DNA of 64,000 bases, taken from Scilla litardierei (lineage: Eukaryota; Streptophyta; Magnoliopsida; Asparagales; Asparagaceae). The notes under the pieces were generated by a model. That model was given only the letters and a program-made list of their open reading frames with translations. It searched no databases and was not told the origin of the DNA. The position numbers and the translations under genes were made by a program. Below, one piece after another: positions 12,199 through 22,613 of this stretch (position 1 is the first letter of the stretch; each line of letters opens with the position of its first letter). The stretch covers positions 150,805,266-150,869,265 of the forward strand of contig CM061142.1 of the NCBI GenBank assembly GCA_030789695.1, in the 5' to 3' direction.

Positions 12199-12263
12199 GT
12201 ACATCTTCTGCCTTCCATCCACTGACGCCAAAGTTAGCCATCCCTGACTAATCTTTTTTACAG
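12199..12263 (+). other. Intron 2 of Tat1 aORF (65 bp)
   Basis: Donor CAG/GTACAT and acceptor TTTTTTACAG, between codons (phase 0). It joins the middle exon to the coiled-coil exon, as in Tat2. Confidence 0.65.
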
Positions 12264-12809
12264 ATGTCTATTCTCGACACCGTGTTGCGTCGTTAAGCTG
12301 TCGACTCGATCGAAGGAGGTCGATAGGTGGCGGATGCAGAGTACAAGGCGTTTGAGCTTGAGGCTCGGATGAAAGAGGCGGAGGAGGGCCTGAAGAAAGC
12401 CCCGAGGCTAAGGCAGCAGCTGAGTGGGCGGCTGTGGAGGCTAAGAATAGTTTCTTGTCCCTGTCGGTCCTTCGCAAGTCAGTCGAGCTCCAGTGGAAGA
12501 CAGAGAGGGCTCAGCTTGAGACGGAGCTTGACGCTTTCAAGAAGGAAGCGTTTGAGCTCCGAGCCAAAGCTTTCAACTCGAAAAGGTGGGCGGATGCTTG
12601 CAAGGCAGAGGCCACTAAATCTAGGGCCAAAGTCGGCGCGCTCGAGGAGGCCGATGCAAAGGATAAGGCAGAGCTTACAGCTAGGCTTAAAAGGCATTGG
12701 AAGCTTTCACCAGCATCTTTGCATTCGGGGGCACTCCTCCTCCTTCTTCGGCTGGCAGGTCTTAGTTTAGGTTTTGTAATCCTTTTTCGCTTCTGTTTCT
12801 TTAGACATG

Positions 12810-12815
12810 AATAAA
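12810..12815 (+). terminator. Polyadenylation signal after Tat1 aORF
   Basis: AATAAA sits 45 bases after the stop codon and is followed by T/G-rich sequence, a plausible 3' end for the plus-strand transcript. Confidence 0.5.
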
Positions 12816-13860
12816 ATTTGTTGTGACTTTTGCGCTCTTATCTACTATTTGAATATGTGTGTGCGTATGGCCCCTCAACAACTTAACTTTCCATAGATTA
12901 GAGATTGATGATAAGTTTAGTCGTTGGTAAGATAGGTGCATAAAATAGATTGAACACAACCCTTTAAACCATAAATCATGCTTCGTTTAGTACCAAGGGG
13001 CAATGCCCCTTAGAGTCAACGAAAGTCGGGGGTAGTGAGGAACGAGGCCCCTTTGACTTACGGCCGACGACTGTCGCGGGTCGTTCAGTGGCAAGGGGTA
13101 ATCCCTCAACTTACGTCTGACGACTAAGGTCATTCAGTGGCAAGGGGCGATCCATCGGCTTACGGCAGACGAGCGTCGTGGTTCGTTCAGTGTCGAGGGG
13201 GATCCCTTCGTCTTACGATTGACGACAGGGGTTATTCGGTGTCAAGGGGAGAGGTCCCTTCGACTTATGGTCGGCGACCGTCGTGGGTCGTTCAGTGGCG
13301 AGGGGCAATCCATCGGCTTATGGTCGACGAGCGTCGTGTGTCGTTCAGTGGCGAGCGTGGATCCCTTCATCTTACAGCTAATGACATGGGTCATCCGGTG
13401 GCGAGGAGCGAGGCCCCTTTGACTTATAGTCGACAAGCGTCCTGGGTCATTCAATGGCAAGAGGGGATCCCTTGGACTTACGGCTGACGACTATGGTTAG
13501 GAAAATTGTTGGAAAAATATTGAACGAATATCTACTTTGCATTTATCATGAACATGCATCAGATAAAAGACGAAGATAGATTTCAATCATTTACCCCTGC
13601 TGTTTCAATCATTGATAATACTTCCGCAAGTGCTCAGTGTTCCAAGGATGATGAAGTTCTCTATCATCCAATGTAACGAGTCGGTAGGTGGAGGATAGAG
13701 TAGATCAATCTTTGTGTAAGGTCCTTACCACTTCGTAGCGAGCTTCCCTTGCTTGAGAATCTCGGGAGTGAAAGCAGCCTTACACAACACCAATTCACAT
13801 ACACAGAAGATGTATTCGTGAACCCTTGAGTTGAAATGGCAGGCCATGCATCCTTTTTAT
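12816..13860. other. Tat1 spacer between integrase and aORF
   Basis: No gene. It holds the tandem array at 13081-13500 and otherwise unremarkable sequence. The convergent ends of pol (minus) and aORF (plus) face each other here. Confidence 0.6.
13081..13500. repeat. Tat1 tandem repeat with three-part higher-order unit
   Basis: A TCGTTCAGTGGCGAGGGG-like core recurs at 13081, 13130, 13183, 13232, 13288, 13341, 13391 and 13447. Spacings run 49, 53, 49, 56, 53, 50, 56, so from 13130 a 158-159 bp block of three subunits repeats twice. Short frames across it are repeat artefacts. Confidence 0.88.
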
Positions 13861-14820
13861 TTAGTGAGGGTCGCCAGAGCCTGTTCGCGGATGTTGTCCA
13901 CCAGTTTGTAGGTTGAGCTCGAGGCCTTCTGAGTTTTGTTCATCATCATAGTATTGGAGATGAAGCGGTCGCTTATGACTTCCACTAGGACGACGGTTTT
14001 GCATCCGTAAGCCAGCATGAATGGCGTTTCCCCTGTCGAGATTTTGTGGGCCCTTCTGTACGATCATAGTATGTCGGGGATTTCATCTGGTCAGGTCCCT
14101 TCGAGCCCGGTTATTCTCTTCTGAGGGGGCCCGAGGATGCTTTTGTTGGCTAGCTCTGCCAATCCATTCGACTGGGGATATGCGATAGAGGCGAAGTGTA
14201 GCTTGATCTTCAGCTCTGAGCAGAAGTCTCTGAAGCCGGCAATGTCGAATTGTGTCCCATTGTGGGATGCCAAAACAACAGATGATGGACTTTCAGACGA
14301 AGCTCCGATCTTCCTTCCAGGTTATTCGGGACAGGGGCTCTGCTTCGATCCACTTTGTAAAGTAGTCGATCGCCACTATTAGGTACTTACATTGCCCACT
14401 CGTTTATTTGAATGGACTAAGAAGTCTAGTCCCCACTTGGTGAAAGGAATTGGACTGATGATGGGGATCAGATTAGTGATCCTTGAGAATTTTTGTTAGG
14501 TCAAGTACCTTCGAACATATTCGACGGCATCTTTGAACATCGTTGGCCAAAAATACCCTTGTCTTACGGCCTTCAAAAGTATAGCTCCCCCCTGAAATGG
14601 TTTCTGCAATCGCCCTCATGGATCTCTTGGATCACGTAGTGTGCTATGGGGCTAAACATTTAAGTAGGGAAAAACCATATACCTGGTCCATCGCCTTTTG
14701 TACAATGAACCATCGAGCAAGACGAATTGGTAGGCCTTCTGTTCTAGCTTTCATGCATCCACTGGGTCGGTTGGCTTCTCTCCTATGTTAAGGTAATGGA
14801 TTATGGGATCCATCCAAGTG
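13861..14820 (-). pseudogene. Tat1 integrase remnant
   Basis: The clearest part is 14273-14091, with HNGTQFDIAGFRDFC and then YPQSNGLAELANKSI, matching the catalytic core of Tat integrases. The family has DNGTQ where this copy has HNGTQ, so the second acidic catalytic residue is lost; the Glu of AELANK is kept. Further frames down to 13861 continue the domain after shifts. Integrase inserts the DNA copy into the nuclear genome; this copy cannot. Confidence 0.72.
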
Positions 14821-14822
14821 AT

Positions 14823-15505
14823 TCATTGGTCAAGGATTAGCAGCTCCTGCTTTAATCCACTGGGATGTGGTAGACGTTGTACATACACTGTTCGACCGAG
14901 CCTCGTGGAGGAGGATGATGCGAGCTTCGACAGGGTGTCAGCTCGATGATTCTTTGACCTTGGTACATGATGGATTTCCACGTGTCTGAACTTGACAAGC
15001 TCTGGCTTTGCAATTTGCACGTAACTTTGCATTGAGTCTTCGCATGCCTCGAAAGTTCCGTTAAGTTGGTGGACGATGAGGCTGGAATCACTGAGTAGTT
15101 GGACCACTTTCGCTCCTAGGGCTCGTGCCACTCAGATTCCGTTAATGGCTCTTCGTACACAGCTTCATTAATTTTGGTCTGGAAGTCGAAGCGGAGAGTG
15201 TACTCAAATATGTTGTCTGCTGACATTAGGACAATTATTCCGGCCCTGCTCCCAGCTTGAGTGGCCAAACCGTCAACTTGTATGATCCAGGTTCCCTCGT
15301 CTTCCATTGTATCATTTGGTGAATTGACACATGTCGAGGGGGAGGGGGTTGCTTCAGGTAGCATGTTAGTAGCACATACCTCCTCTTTTGGGCTTTCGTC
15401 GTAAGTGAGTTCGACAATGAAGTCGACGAGAACCTGCCCTTTCATGGCGGACCTCGATTTGAATTTGATATCGAATTCGCTTAGCTCGACACCCCATTTA
15501 GTCAT
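14823..15505 (-). pseudogene. Tat1 second RNase H (aRH-type) domain
   Basis: Segments 15505-15116 and 15131-14823 together resemble the extra RNase H found C-terminal to the usual one in Tat elements. WIIQVDGLATQAGSRAGIIV contains the first acidic residue and IHHVPRSKNHRADTLSKLAS is the typical C-terminal motif. A frameshift lies near 15120. It would degrade RNA in RNA/DNA hybrids. Possession of two RNase H domains supports the Tat assignment. Confidence 0.72.
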
Positions 15506-15960
15506 TCTCCCTGAACAATAAAGCCTCTTTCTGGTCTATTCTAGGGGAGTGTCGGTGAGGACCAGGATGGTGTGCACTTGGAAGTACGGTCGCAACCTCT
15601 TCGCAGATTGGATCAGCACGAAAGCCGTCTTCTTTATCCTCGAATAATTGATCTCCGCGCCTTGAAGAGCCTGAGTGACGTAGTAGATGGGTCATTGTAT
15701 CCCGGAGTCTTCTTTGACGAGTGTGGAGCTTATGGCCTCAATGGTTGCATCCAAATAGATGATGAGTTGGTCACCTTTATCTGGCTTGGTCAAGAGTGGC
15801 ATGCTATGGAGGCACTCCTTTAACTCAGAGAAAGCCTTCTTGCAGTCTGTGTCCCACTCGATGACTCTTTTGCCACTCGATGCAGAGGCTATCGCCTTCT
15901 TCAGCACTTTGAAGAAAGGCAATGACCTCTCGACTGACTTAGACTAGAATCAGCCCAAAG
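15498..15960 (-). pseudogene. Tat1 RT-associated RNase H remnant
   Basis: Segment 15922-15692 begins MPFFKVLKKA and continues through the connection region to IIYLDATIEAISSTLVKE, where the family has LYLAVS or similar. The next frame (to 15498) continues as the RNase H body. At least one frameshift or stop separates the parts. Confidence 0.65.
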
Positions 15961-16049
15961 CAGCTATTCTTCCGTTCAGCCGTTGGAGATCTCTGAGGGT
16001 TGAAGGCTCCTTCATCGTAATGATCGTAGCGATCATGCTGGGCCTCAAT

Positions 16050-16637
16050 CTATCGATTTTTCAGCTTGAAACCGAGGAACTTCCCTGACTGAACCCCAAA
16101 GGTACATTTGACATGTTTCAATCGACGGTTGTATTGCCGGATGTGTGCGAATATCTCTCGGAGATCTGCAACGTGATCAATCGGCTTTTTCGACTTGACC
16201 AACATGTTGTCGACGTAGACTTCTAGGTTTCGACCGATTTGATCATCAAAGACTCCGTTCATCATGCGTTGGAAAGTAGCACCTACATTTTTCAAACCTA
16301 ATGGCATTTTGGTGTAACTGAAAATACCTCGATCAGTGATGAAAGAAGTTTTCTCTTCATCCTCTGGTTCCATCTGGATTTGGTTATATCGTGAGAATGT
16401 GTGCATAAAGCTGAGGAGCTCGTAACCCAAAGCGCTGTCGACCAGATGGTCGATTCGTATCAGGGGGTAACTATCCTTTGGGCACACTTTGTTGAGGTCG
16501 GTCAAGTCAACACACATCCGCCATTTGTCGTTTGCCTTCTTCACCATCACGACATTAGAGGGCCTATCAGGATAGTTGACTTTTCGAATGAAGCCTGCTT
16601 CTAGAAGTCGTTCCACCTCTTCGAGCGTAGCCTTCAT
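16050..16637 (-). pseudogene. Tat1 reverse transcriptase, catalytically dead
   Basis: The frame is uninterrupted for 195 codons. Motifs in order: VNYPDRPSNVVMVKKANDKW, CVDLTDLNKVCPKDSYPL, FMHTFSRYNQI, MPLGLKNVGATFQRMMN and YVDNMLVKS. The family has an Asp where this copy has His in the FMHTF block, and YVDD where it has YVDN. Two of the three metal-binding Asp residues are therefore gone. Upstream, 16640-17065, the protease-RT linker is readable only in broken frames. Confidence 0.87.
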
Positions 16638-17065
16638 TTTTTAACCCCCCATGTTTCCCTTCTTTTACTTCATGGGTGTGGAAGTCAGGTCGACCTCCAA
16701 CTTGTGTGATATTACCTTGGAGTTGATGATGGGCATATCCTTCGGTGACCAGGAAAAAATGTCTCCATGCTCTCTCAGGAGAGCGATCAACTGTTTCCTT
16801 AGGTCGAATGGGAGCAGTGATCCAATAGAGACAATTTTTCCCTCTTCTTCGAAGATCTGGATGTTCTCCGTTTCTTCGACTGTTGCAGGCTGTCAATCTT
16901 CACCTTGGGGATCGACTAGGTTTGTCTGCTTGATCCTCCTTAAAGCGGTGGACAGCGTATATCACGACTGTGCCTGTTTTTGATTCCCTCTTGCCTTTTC
17001 GACTCCCTCGGGGGTCTGGAATTTGATCATCTGATGGAAAGTTGAGACCACCGCTTCTATAGAGT

Positions 17066-17692
17066 TCAGTAGTGGTCTTCCAATAAATCTGTTGTATGTC
17101 GAGTTAATCTTCCCCACCATGAACTGGTTAGGTGAGTGATTTGTCGAGGATACGTGTCGAGGGTCACCGGTAGGGTGATGATGCCTGCTATTAGGGTAGA
17201 ATGTCTAGTGAATCCCACCAGGGGCCCCGAACAAGGTGGCAACTCCACAGATGACAACCTCATCCTTTTCAACATAGTGAAGAAGAGTATGTCGCAATAT
17301 CTTCCGGTGTCGACAAGTAATCTTTTTACGTCGATCCCCTTGATGGTAGCCGTGATGACGACGATGTCATCATGCGACAGTTCCACACCCTCTAGATCTT
17401 CATCTGAGAAGGAGATAGGAGGTGTAGAATCCCTGGGGCGCTTTCGACCCACAGACACTAACATCAACCTTCCGGCGTAGGAGCTTTGGAGAGAGGTTGA
17501 TAGCTCCAGGTGTGGGGGACCTCCCATTATCAAGTTAATGAGACTGACGCTGGGAGGTGTTGTGGCATCCTCGGAGAATGTTGATGTGTGAGTCGACATG
17601 GTCGAGTGGTTCATCGATCGAGATGTCGAATCGTGGTTTTCCACAGATGGTGCCAAACATTTAAGGCCAAAATTGACCAAGACAGTTGTCAA
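17066..17692 (-). pseudogene. Tat1 protease region, gag deleted
   Basis: The open frame starts inside LTR and primer-site sequence, showing that the usual start and gag are lost. It then carries LINLIMGGPP and a retropepsin domain with LLVDTGRYCDILF (active-site DTG) and PLVGFTRHSTLIAG. After about residue 180 the frame leaves the expected course and ends early. Retropepsin would cleave the gag-pol polyprotein in particles. Confidence 0.75.
17638..17655 (-). other. Tat1 primer binding site
   Basis: On the minus strand it reads TGGCACCATCTGTGGAA, close to the TGGCGTCGTCTGTGGGA of Tat2 and to the TGGCGCCGTCTGTGGGA seen in many Tat elements. I did not identify the tRNA. Confidence 0.7.
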
Positions 17693-18400
17693 GCTGACGT
17701 GGACTCTTCATGCTGAGTTGAAGCCTCGTCAGCCGTTTAAAGTGGGACCCTAGGTTGGAATAACCTGGGTCGAGTGATGATAGTTAAAGATGGTGCAATA
17801 CTCAATCGACCTTCAAGCAGCTGATGCGTCGATCGCTCGAGCCTATGAAGCTCAGTGACGACCTTCGACGATGGATGATGACAGTCGATCTGCACCACAT
17901 GGACACATTAGGGGGGTCGGATCTGGCTTCTGACCCAGATACCCTCCGATGCTTAAGTTAGTTTGGGAACTTAAGGTTGAGAGAGAGATATGAGCAGCTG
18001 AGATCGACCCACGGAGGTTCGCCTCAGATCTGTCGTCGCTAGCTCTATGGTATAAGAAATATTAGCTAAGAAAGTAGAGTTCTATGTCTTAGACCTCGTA
18101 CCTTGGAATTGGAACCCATTTACCTTTGTCCTTTTGTCCATTTATAGGTTGTTCCTCATGGATTGTGTGTAACCGCCCCTCATTGATTCGGTCACGATCT
18201 CCTCCGGGATTCGAGATAACGACTGCCCATTTACACGGCCCTATTAACCTCCCCTAGAATATTAGCACCAGCCTAATGGTCGAACGATCTGTTTGTCTGA
18301 CTCAGCAATACCTCGCTATGAGCGATGCATATCGGGTTGCAGGTGCCAAATTGGTCGGGTATGCACATACTCCAGCAGGATCCGTACCCGTGCACTAACA
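17657..18400 (-). repeat. Tat1 5' LTR (about 744 bp)
   Basis: Minus-strand start TGTTAGTGCACGGG. The inner end at the primer site lacks a clear CA and seems mutated. Its outer 355 bases match the left LTR. The rest has no partner in the left copy. Confidence 0.75.
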
Positions 18401-19058
18401 CAACATATAAGCATTAATGCACAATATCACAAATCTCAATATCACAAATCTTTCCCAAATATTCTCCCATTTTAGTTATCATCAAAAGTGTACTTACGAA
18501 GTCAATTTCATACCACGTGCAAAAAAGAGAGCATTATAAATTACGACATACACTTGCATGTAGACATTCATATAATAAGCAAGTCAAATCCAATAAAAAT
18601 TATAACAAGGACTTCTACACCAACGTGTAAGTGTGATGATTAAACATTGAAGCACATAAGGAGAACTTTCACGAAATTCAACCAAAACCAATCCACATTT
18701 TCATGTAACATGATATCACCTAGGATTGATTTTCCCCATCTCATTAAAAATGAGTTCAAGATACCACACCTAAAACATAGCCTATAAGGACTCTTAGATG
18801 TGGGGTGGCATTGCTTGACGAGTATAATACCAACGCTAAAGTTCACTCTTAAAGCTTTTGTTGGATATTGTTCCTCGCCCGCGATGCATAGACTAGAACA
18901 CCAGAAGTGGACGGTGCGTTATAGTATGTATAGAATGTCGAATTCTAGGGAGGCGGTCGTCTAACGCTGAGCTTTTTGTGGAAGGAGGAGAATGTGTGGT
19001 CGGGGTTGTCACGTGTGATTTGGTTGGTTGGTTGAGGGAAGTGGAATTGGTACTGTTA
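18401..19058 (-). other. 5' internal sequence of an Athila-type element
   Basis: It lies just inside the tRNA-Asp primer site on the minus strand. No gag is recognisable; the longest frame (18846-18640) has no familiar motif. The left side is cut by Tat1. Confidence 0.45.
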
Positions 19059-19076
19059 TCCCCGGCAACGGCGCCA
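19059..19076 (-). other. Primer binding site matching tRNA-Asp
   Basis: The plus strand reads TCCCCGGCAACGGCGCCA, identical to the 3' end of plant tRNA-Asp with its CCA. The minus strand is therefore the primer site typical of Athila/Tat elements, with the 5' LTR to the right. Confidence 0.92.
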
Positions 19077-19082
19077 AAAACT

Positions 19083-19516
19083 TGTCTCGTCTCAAAATAA
19101 TGTGAGCGCTACTCCCAAGTGCAGGAGATCGAACAAGTAATAATCCTGGTGAGTCCAGGTACCGTATCCATGGGACAATTGACCATCAAAACCACGAACT
19201 TCAGTTTGTAAAGAGTAATAATACGGTAATAACCAACCACCCAAAGATATGGTATCAAGAGTTTTAAAACGAAAAAGAAAATCATATGATAATTACGGGG
19301 TATTCAATATGGGGTACTAATATGGAGAGTATGTGTTGGTAGTGATTTCGTTAAGGTGTGTGCAATCAATGATTAATAATACCTTTTCTATAACTCAACA
19401 TTTCGTCCGGTTAGGGCACGAGAACGTCAGAAAATATAGCGATAAAGCACATGAAATAGTGCCGAAAAGTTAATCACGTATAACGTCAATTTCATAAAGA
19501 AAATACACACAAGTGC
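19083..19516 (-). repeat. Inner end of an Athila-type 5' LTR
   Basis: Six bases beyond the primer site the minus strand ends in CA. The sequence beyond has features I associate with ends of this LTR class: CAAGTGCAGGAGATCG, a CAAGTAATAA stretch and GTATCCATGGGAC on the plus strand. The outer part is missing where plus-strand Athila-P begins. Confidence 0.65.
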
Positions 19517-19519
19517 CCT

Positions 19520-19984
19520 CTCGGGTCGCATCACGCTTATAGGACGGCTTTCAAGACTCCAATCGGCACAACTTCCTACCGGCTTGTGTACGGGAAGGCA
19601 TGCCATCTACCCGTGGAATTGGAACACAAGGCGTTTTCGGCAATCAAGAACCTAAATTTTGACGCCAAGGAGTTTGGGGGCCACCGACAGCTACAACTAA
19701 ACAAGCTCGACAAGATCCGGCTCAATTCTTATGAAAATGCCCGGATCTACAAGGAGAAGTTGAAGCGGTGGCACGATAAGCGCATCCTGAAGAGGGAATT
19801 CAAGGAAGGAGACTTAGTTCTCTTATTCAACTCGAGGCTAAAGCTTTTTCCTGGAAAGCTCAAGTCGAGGTGGTCGGAACCCTTCTGCGTCACCAAGGTC
19901 TTCCCGCACTGTGCTATTAAGATAATGGGAAGAGATGAACAGTTCAAAGTCAACGGGCAGCACCTAAAACATTATGCGGTATGA
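19520..19984 (+). pseudogene. Athila-P integrase C-terminal fragment
   Basis: Open from the left break through to TGA at 19982-19984. The first readable part is [20 protein letters not shown], then the [16 protein letters not shown] block, [35 protein letters not shown] and [10 protein letters not shown]. This is the end of the catalytic core plus the C-terminal DNA-binding part of Athila integrase. The catalytic residues lie in the lost part. No stop interrupts what remains. The pol frame ends here and non-coding signals for ORF1 follow. Confidence 0.88.
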
Positions 19985-20068
19985 GAACCAGCATTCTCTC
20001 TGGTCGGAATCTCAACAACCGATGACTCGTCTTCAAACCCTCCGGATCTGAATTGACCACTAAATGAG

Positions 20069-20119
20069 GCGTCGAGCAAACGACGCTAAACAAAAGCGCT
20101 TCATGGGAGGCAACCCATG
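20069..20119 (+). other. Two adjacent hairpins after integrase
   Basis: First: GCGTCG - AGCAAA - CGACGC at 20069-20086. Second: CATGGG - AGGCAA - CCCATG at 20102-20119. Both stems are perfect six-mers with six-base loops, preceded in the second case by GCGCTT. The GCGCTT...GGGAGGCAACCC block is a widespread Athila signature. The second hairpin recurs in Athila-2 with a paired base change. Confidence 0.85.
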
Positions 20120-20239
20120 TTCTAAACCCTCACCTTTGTTTTTAGGAATATTTTTAGGTTTATTTCTCTTATTTTGTTGAATAAATTCAGCAACGTGAAC
20201 TTTCGTCGAGAGACTTCGGCTATTTGTGGACTTTTGCAG

Positions 20240-20617
20240 GAAACAAGCCCCCAACCGATCGGTTGAGCTCTCAACTGATCGGGTGGGATGTATCAGAAAA
20301 AATCCATATATCTGTTCTTCAGCGAACCGGTCGGGTGGAGCAAACCGTGACCAGGTGGCAGATCATGTGAGAAGAGCTGAACTCTCGGATTTTTTGGGAT
20401 TTAAATCAACCGATCGGTTGATTGAAGCCGTGGTCGTGTGGCCATCCGGGTGAAAAGCACAGTGATCTCAGGAAAATTTGGGAAGCGGTCAATCGATCGG
20501 GTGAAAACTCACCCGACCGGTTCACCTGTAGCTGTTGACCGACAGAAGATTGTCGAAACTTACCCTACAGATTGGGTGAACCCTCAACCGATCGGTTCTC
20601 CTTCGCCCCTATACATA
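20240..20617 (+). promoter_or_regulatory. Internal palindrome array and TATA-like box upstream of ORF1
   Basis: Facing copies of ACCGATCGGT / ACCGATCGGGTG and degenerate relatives appear near 20256, 20324, 20409, 20495 and 20590. TATACATA follows at 20610, 20 bases after the last core. The Athila-P LTR has the same motif family and the same 20-base spacing to its TATA box. A CT-rich leader leads to ORF1 about 450 bases on. A separate promoter for ORF1 is inferred, not shown. Confidence 0.7.
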
Positions 20618-20803
20618 CTCCCTCTCACCCGGCCTTATTCACCCGACACCCCAAATTCCCGTTCGCACGTCTCCCCTCTCTCCATCTTCCAAATTGATCT
20701 CCTCCAGCAACCCCTCCACCCCTAAATCCACACCCTCACTCATTCCCATACTCTCCCACCATCAACACCCGTCCCATCAACAACATTCACTCGCCAAACG
20801 TCC

Positions 20804-20817
20804 AAACCCTAACCCTA
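20804..20817 (+). promoter_or_regulatory. Telo-box-like motif in ORF1 leader
   Basis: AAACCCTAACCCTA, the plant telo-box core in tandem, within a pyrimidine-rich leader. Similar motifs lie upstream of the extra ORFs of Athila-2 and SIRE-B. Confidence 0.5.
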
Positions 20818-21063
20818 GCCCCCAAATTTTCGAAAATTTCAATTCTTGTCGGATCAGCGAGCGACGGCTTCCCAAATCGCTTCCTCATACCGCTTGGGGT
20901 CTTTTGGGTGCTTGATCTTACAACATTGATGGGTAACCTCTTTCCACTCTTCACATTTCTTTCAATTATATGCATAGTCTTAAATTTTTGTCTACACACT
21001 TCATCTACTTCATCATCTTCATGGACACTTTGTCCCATTATATCATTCTTCCCCCACGCCATC

Positions 21064-22294
21064 ATGATGTCTGGGAAGGGAAAGGAGATTGCATCATCGT
21101 CACGCAGACATCCCCTATGCGGACCTTTTCCCCTTCTTTCCTTGGTATCAAACCTTCTTCTGAAGAGCAATCCGATTGTTTGCAAGCCCTTCTTCATCGC
21201 CCAATTCGACCTACTCTTTTCGTCGATTCCCGCACTCTCGAATCTTTTGGAATATTTAGGGGCATCCGTGCACTTTATCGCTTCATAGGTTGCGATTACC
21301 TTCTACATACCCATGCGCACACACACCGGAATCTCACACTCAACTTCCTCAGTTCTCTAGAAATGTCCGAGTATGGTTTCACCTTCCGCGCCTTCAATGG
21401 CGATTTTGCCATGAGTTTTCACGAGCTTAAAAATATTTTGAATTTCCCTCACCCCGATCGTCATGTTGAATGTTCAACTCACGATCGGTCTGATTTCTTT
21501 TCTTACTTTCGTGACAATGGTGTCTGGCAACGATTCACCCGGTATGCCACTTTTCCCTCGGTAGCTCTCGCCTCCTACATCTTACATTTGTGCAACCGCT
21601 TCGCCCATTACTTCCTTGCCAAAACCATTTTCTCCCGTGTGGATGTTTCCACGGTGTCCCGGGATGAGCTCCTCTTTCTTTACGCCATGTCCCATGACAG
21701 GATTCATGGTCATATCCCATTACCCATAAACACCGCTCATTGGATCATCCACGAGATCTTAGCTGTTAGCCGCGCAACCTCTGGACTATCTGCTGCGGTG
21801 GGATGATTACTCTTATTGTCAGCTGTGTTTTGAGGCTGCCGCCCCACCTACCTATTCTACCGGGACGTAGCCATATCAATCGCTACTACTTGATCGAAAT
21901 CGTTATGCTAACTCCCTTTGGTGAGGAGCATGCAGTCTACCTCCACAGTCCTGTCAACACTCCTTTTGACATCCTCCCACCCTCCTCTTCGGAGCGCCTC
22001 CCCATTCACATTTCACATCTACCATGGGAGTTCTACCCGGATCCTTGGTACACCACACTCGTACACTTTCCACCCTTGGATCCTCCCGATTGGCACCCGT
22101 GTGTCGGTTCACCCGGTGCCATCATTATCCACCACGATCCACCGATAAATTTCGATCCTCCTGTGGTCCAGCCTGTTGCCCCTTCCTCTCCTATTCGTAC
22201 ACCCTCTCCTTCGTCCTCAGAGGATTCCTTCCTCCATTATTCACCACCCTCCTCGCCATCTCCTTACCATTCAATCGAAAGCGACTCCGATTGA
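21064..22294 (+). pseudogene. Athila-P ORF1 protein
   Basis: The likely start is the double ATG at 21064, giving MMSGKGKEIASSSRR. The frame must shift near 21110 to enter the long domain, which includes LHRPIRPTLFVDSRTLESFG, GFTFRAFNGDFAMSFHELK and FSRVDVSTVSRDELLFLYAM. It shifts again near 21790 and ends in a Pro/Ser-rich, acidic tail with TGA at 22292-22294. The protein resembles the Athila ORF-1 family (Pfam PF03078). I see no convincing signal peptide or membrane helix, so calling it an envelope would be unsupported. Function is unknown. Two other copies in the window share the domain. Confidence 0.8.
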
Positions 22295-22576
22295 CTTCCC
22301 CTTTGCATATTTCTGCATATTCATGATCATATCTTATTGCTAGCACTATCATGTCCAGCTTGGGGGAAGTCGACATTTTGTGTGTTTTGTAGTGTTTTTC
22401 TGTGTGGTGTGTTTGTCTATATATGTCATGTGGTGTGATTTTCTATCTTTTATCTTCCATATTTCTTTTTCTTCTCTTTATTTTTTAGTTTCGTTTGTGT
22501 GTTTTTCTCGTTTTTCATTTCTCTTTGTGTCGGTGCGTATCCCCCCATTTTCATTGCCCTCCTGTATTTACTTTTA

Positions 22577-22613
22577 TTGCATTGAGGGCAATGCAAGTTT
22601 CAGCTTGGGGGAG
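22577..22613 (+). other. Hairpin plus internal polypurine motif
   Basis: Stem TTGCATTG / CAATGCAA with loop AGGG, perfect over eight pairs, then TTTCAGCTTGGGGGAG. The same hairpin is conserved in Athila-M at 60645-60664. Confidence 0.75.

Larger units (their letters stand above)
10511..12765 (+). pseudogene. Tat1 antisense aORF (putative gypsy-type transposon protein), three exons
   Basis: Exon 1 contains a domain with CHPFKVRVPNSDER and a later block GLFRYFFWIIPDPHRVW. It resembles the plant 'putative gypsy type transposon' family (Pfam PF04195) and aligns with the antisense ORF of Tat2 over most of its length. Exon 2 is acidic and Ser/Glu-rich. Exon 3 is a long Glu/Ala/Lys coiled coil ending at TAG 12763-12765. 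Two GT-AG introns separate them. It is broken: the frame shifts near 10600 and at a run of T near 10775, and exon 3 starts with two stops. Function is unknown. Extra ORFs of this sort in Tat elements are known; it is not needed for copying DNA. Confidence 0.78.
9723..18400 (-). mobile_element. Tat1: Ty3/gypsy Tat-lineage retrotransposon with antisense extra gene
   Basis: Related LTR sequence lies at both ends (best match 9795-10150 to 18046-18400). The right copy has a primer site inside it and the left copy a polypurine tract (GATGGGGCAAT on the minus strand), so the element reads right to left. Minus-strand protease, RT, two RNase H domains and integrase are recognisable. Gag is missing: the primer site is followed almost at once by protease. 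An extra gene on the plus strand lies between pol and the 3' LTR. No target duplication is seen and the left LTR is shorter than the right, so the left edge is approximate. Confidence 0.85.

Noticed and set aside
20970..22294. ORF1 as a retroviral envelope protein
   Set aside because: Position after pol is envelope-like but I see no signal peptide, transmembrane helix or cleavage site.
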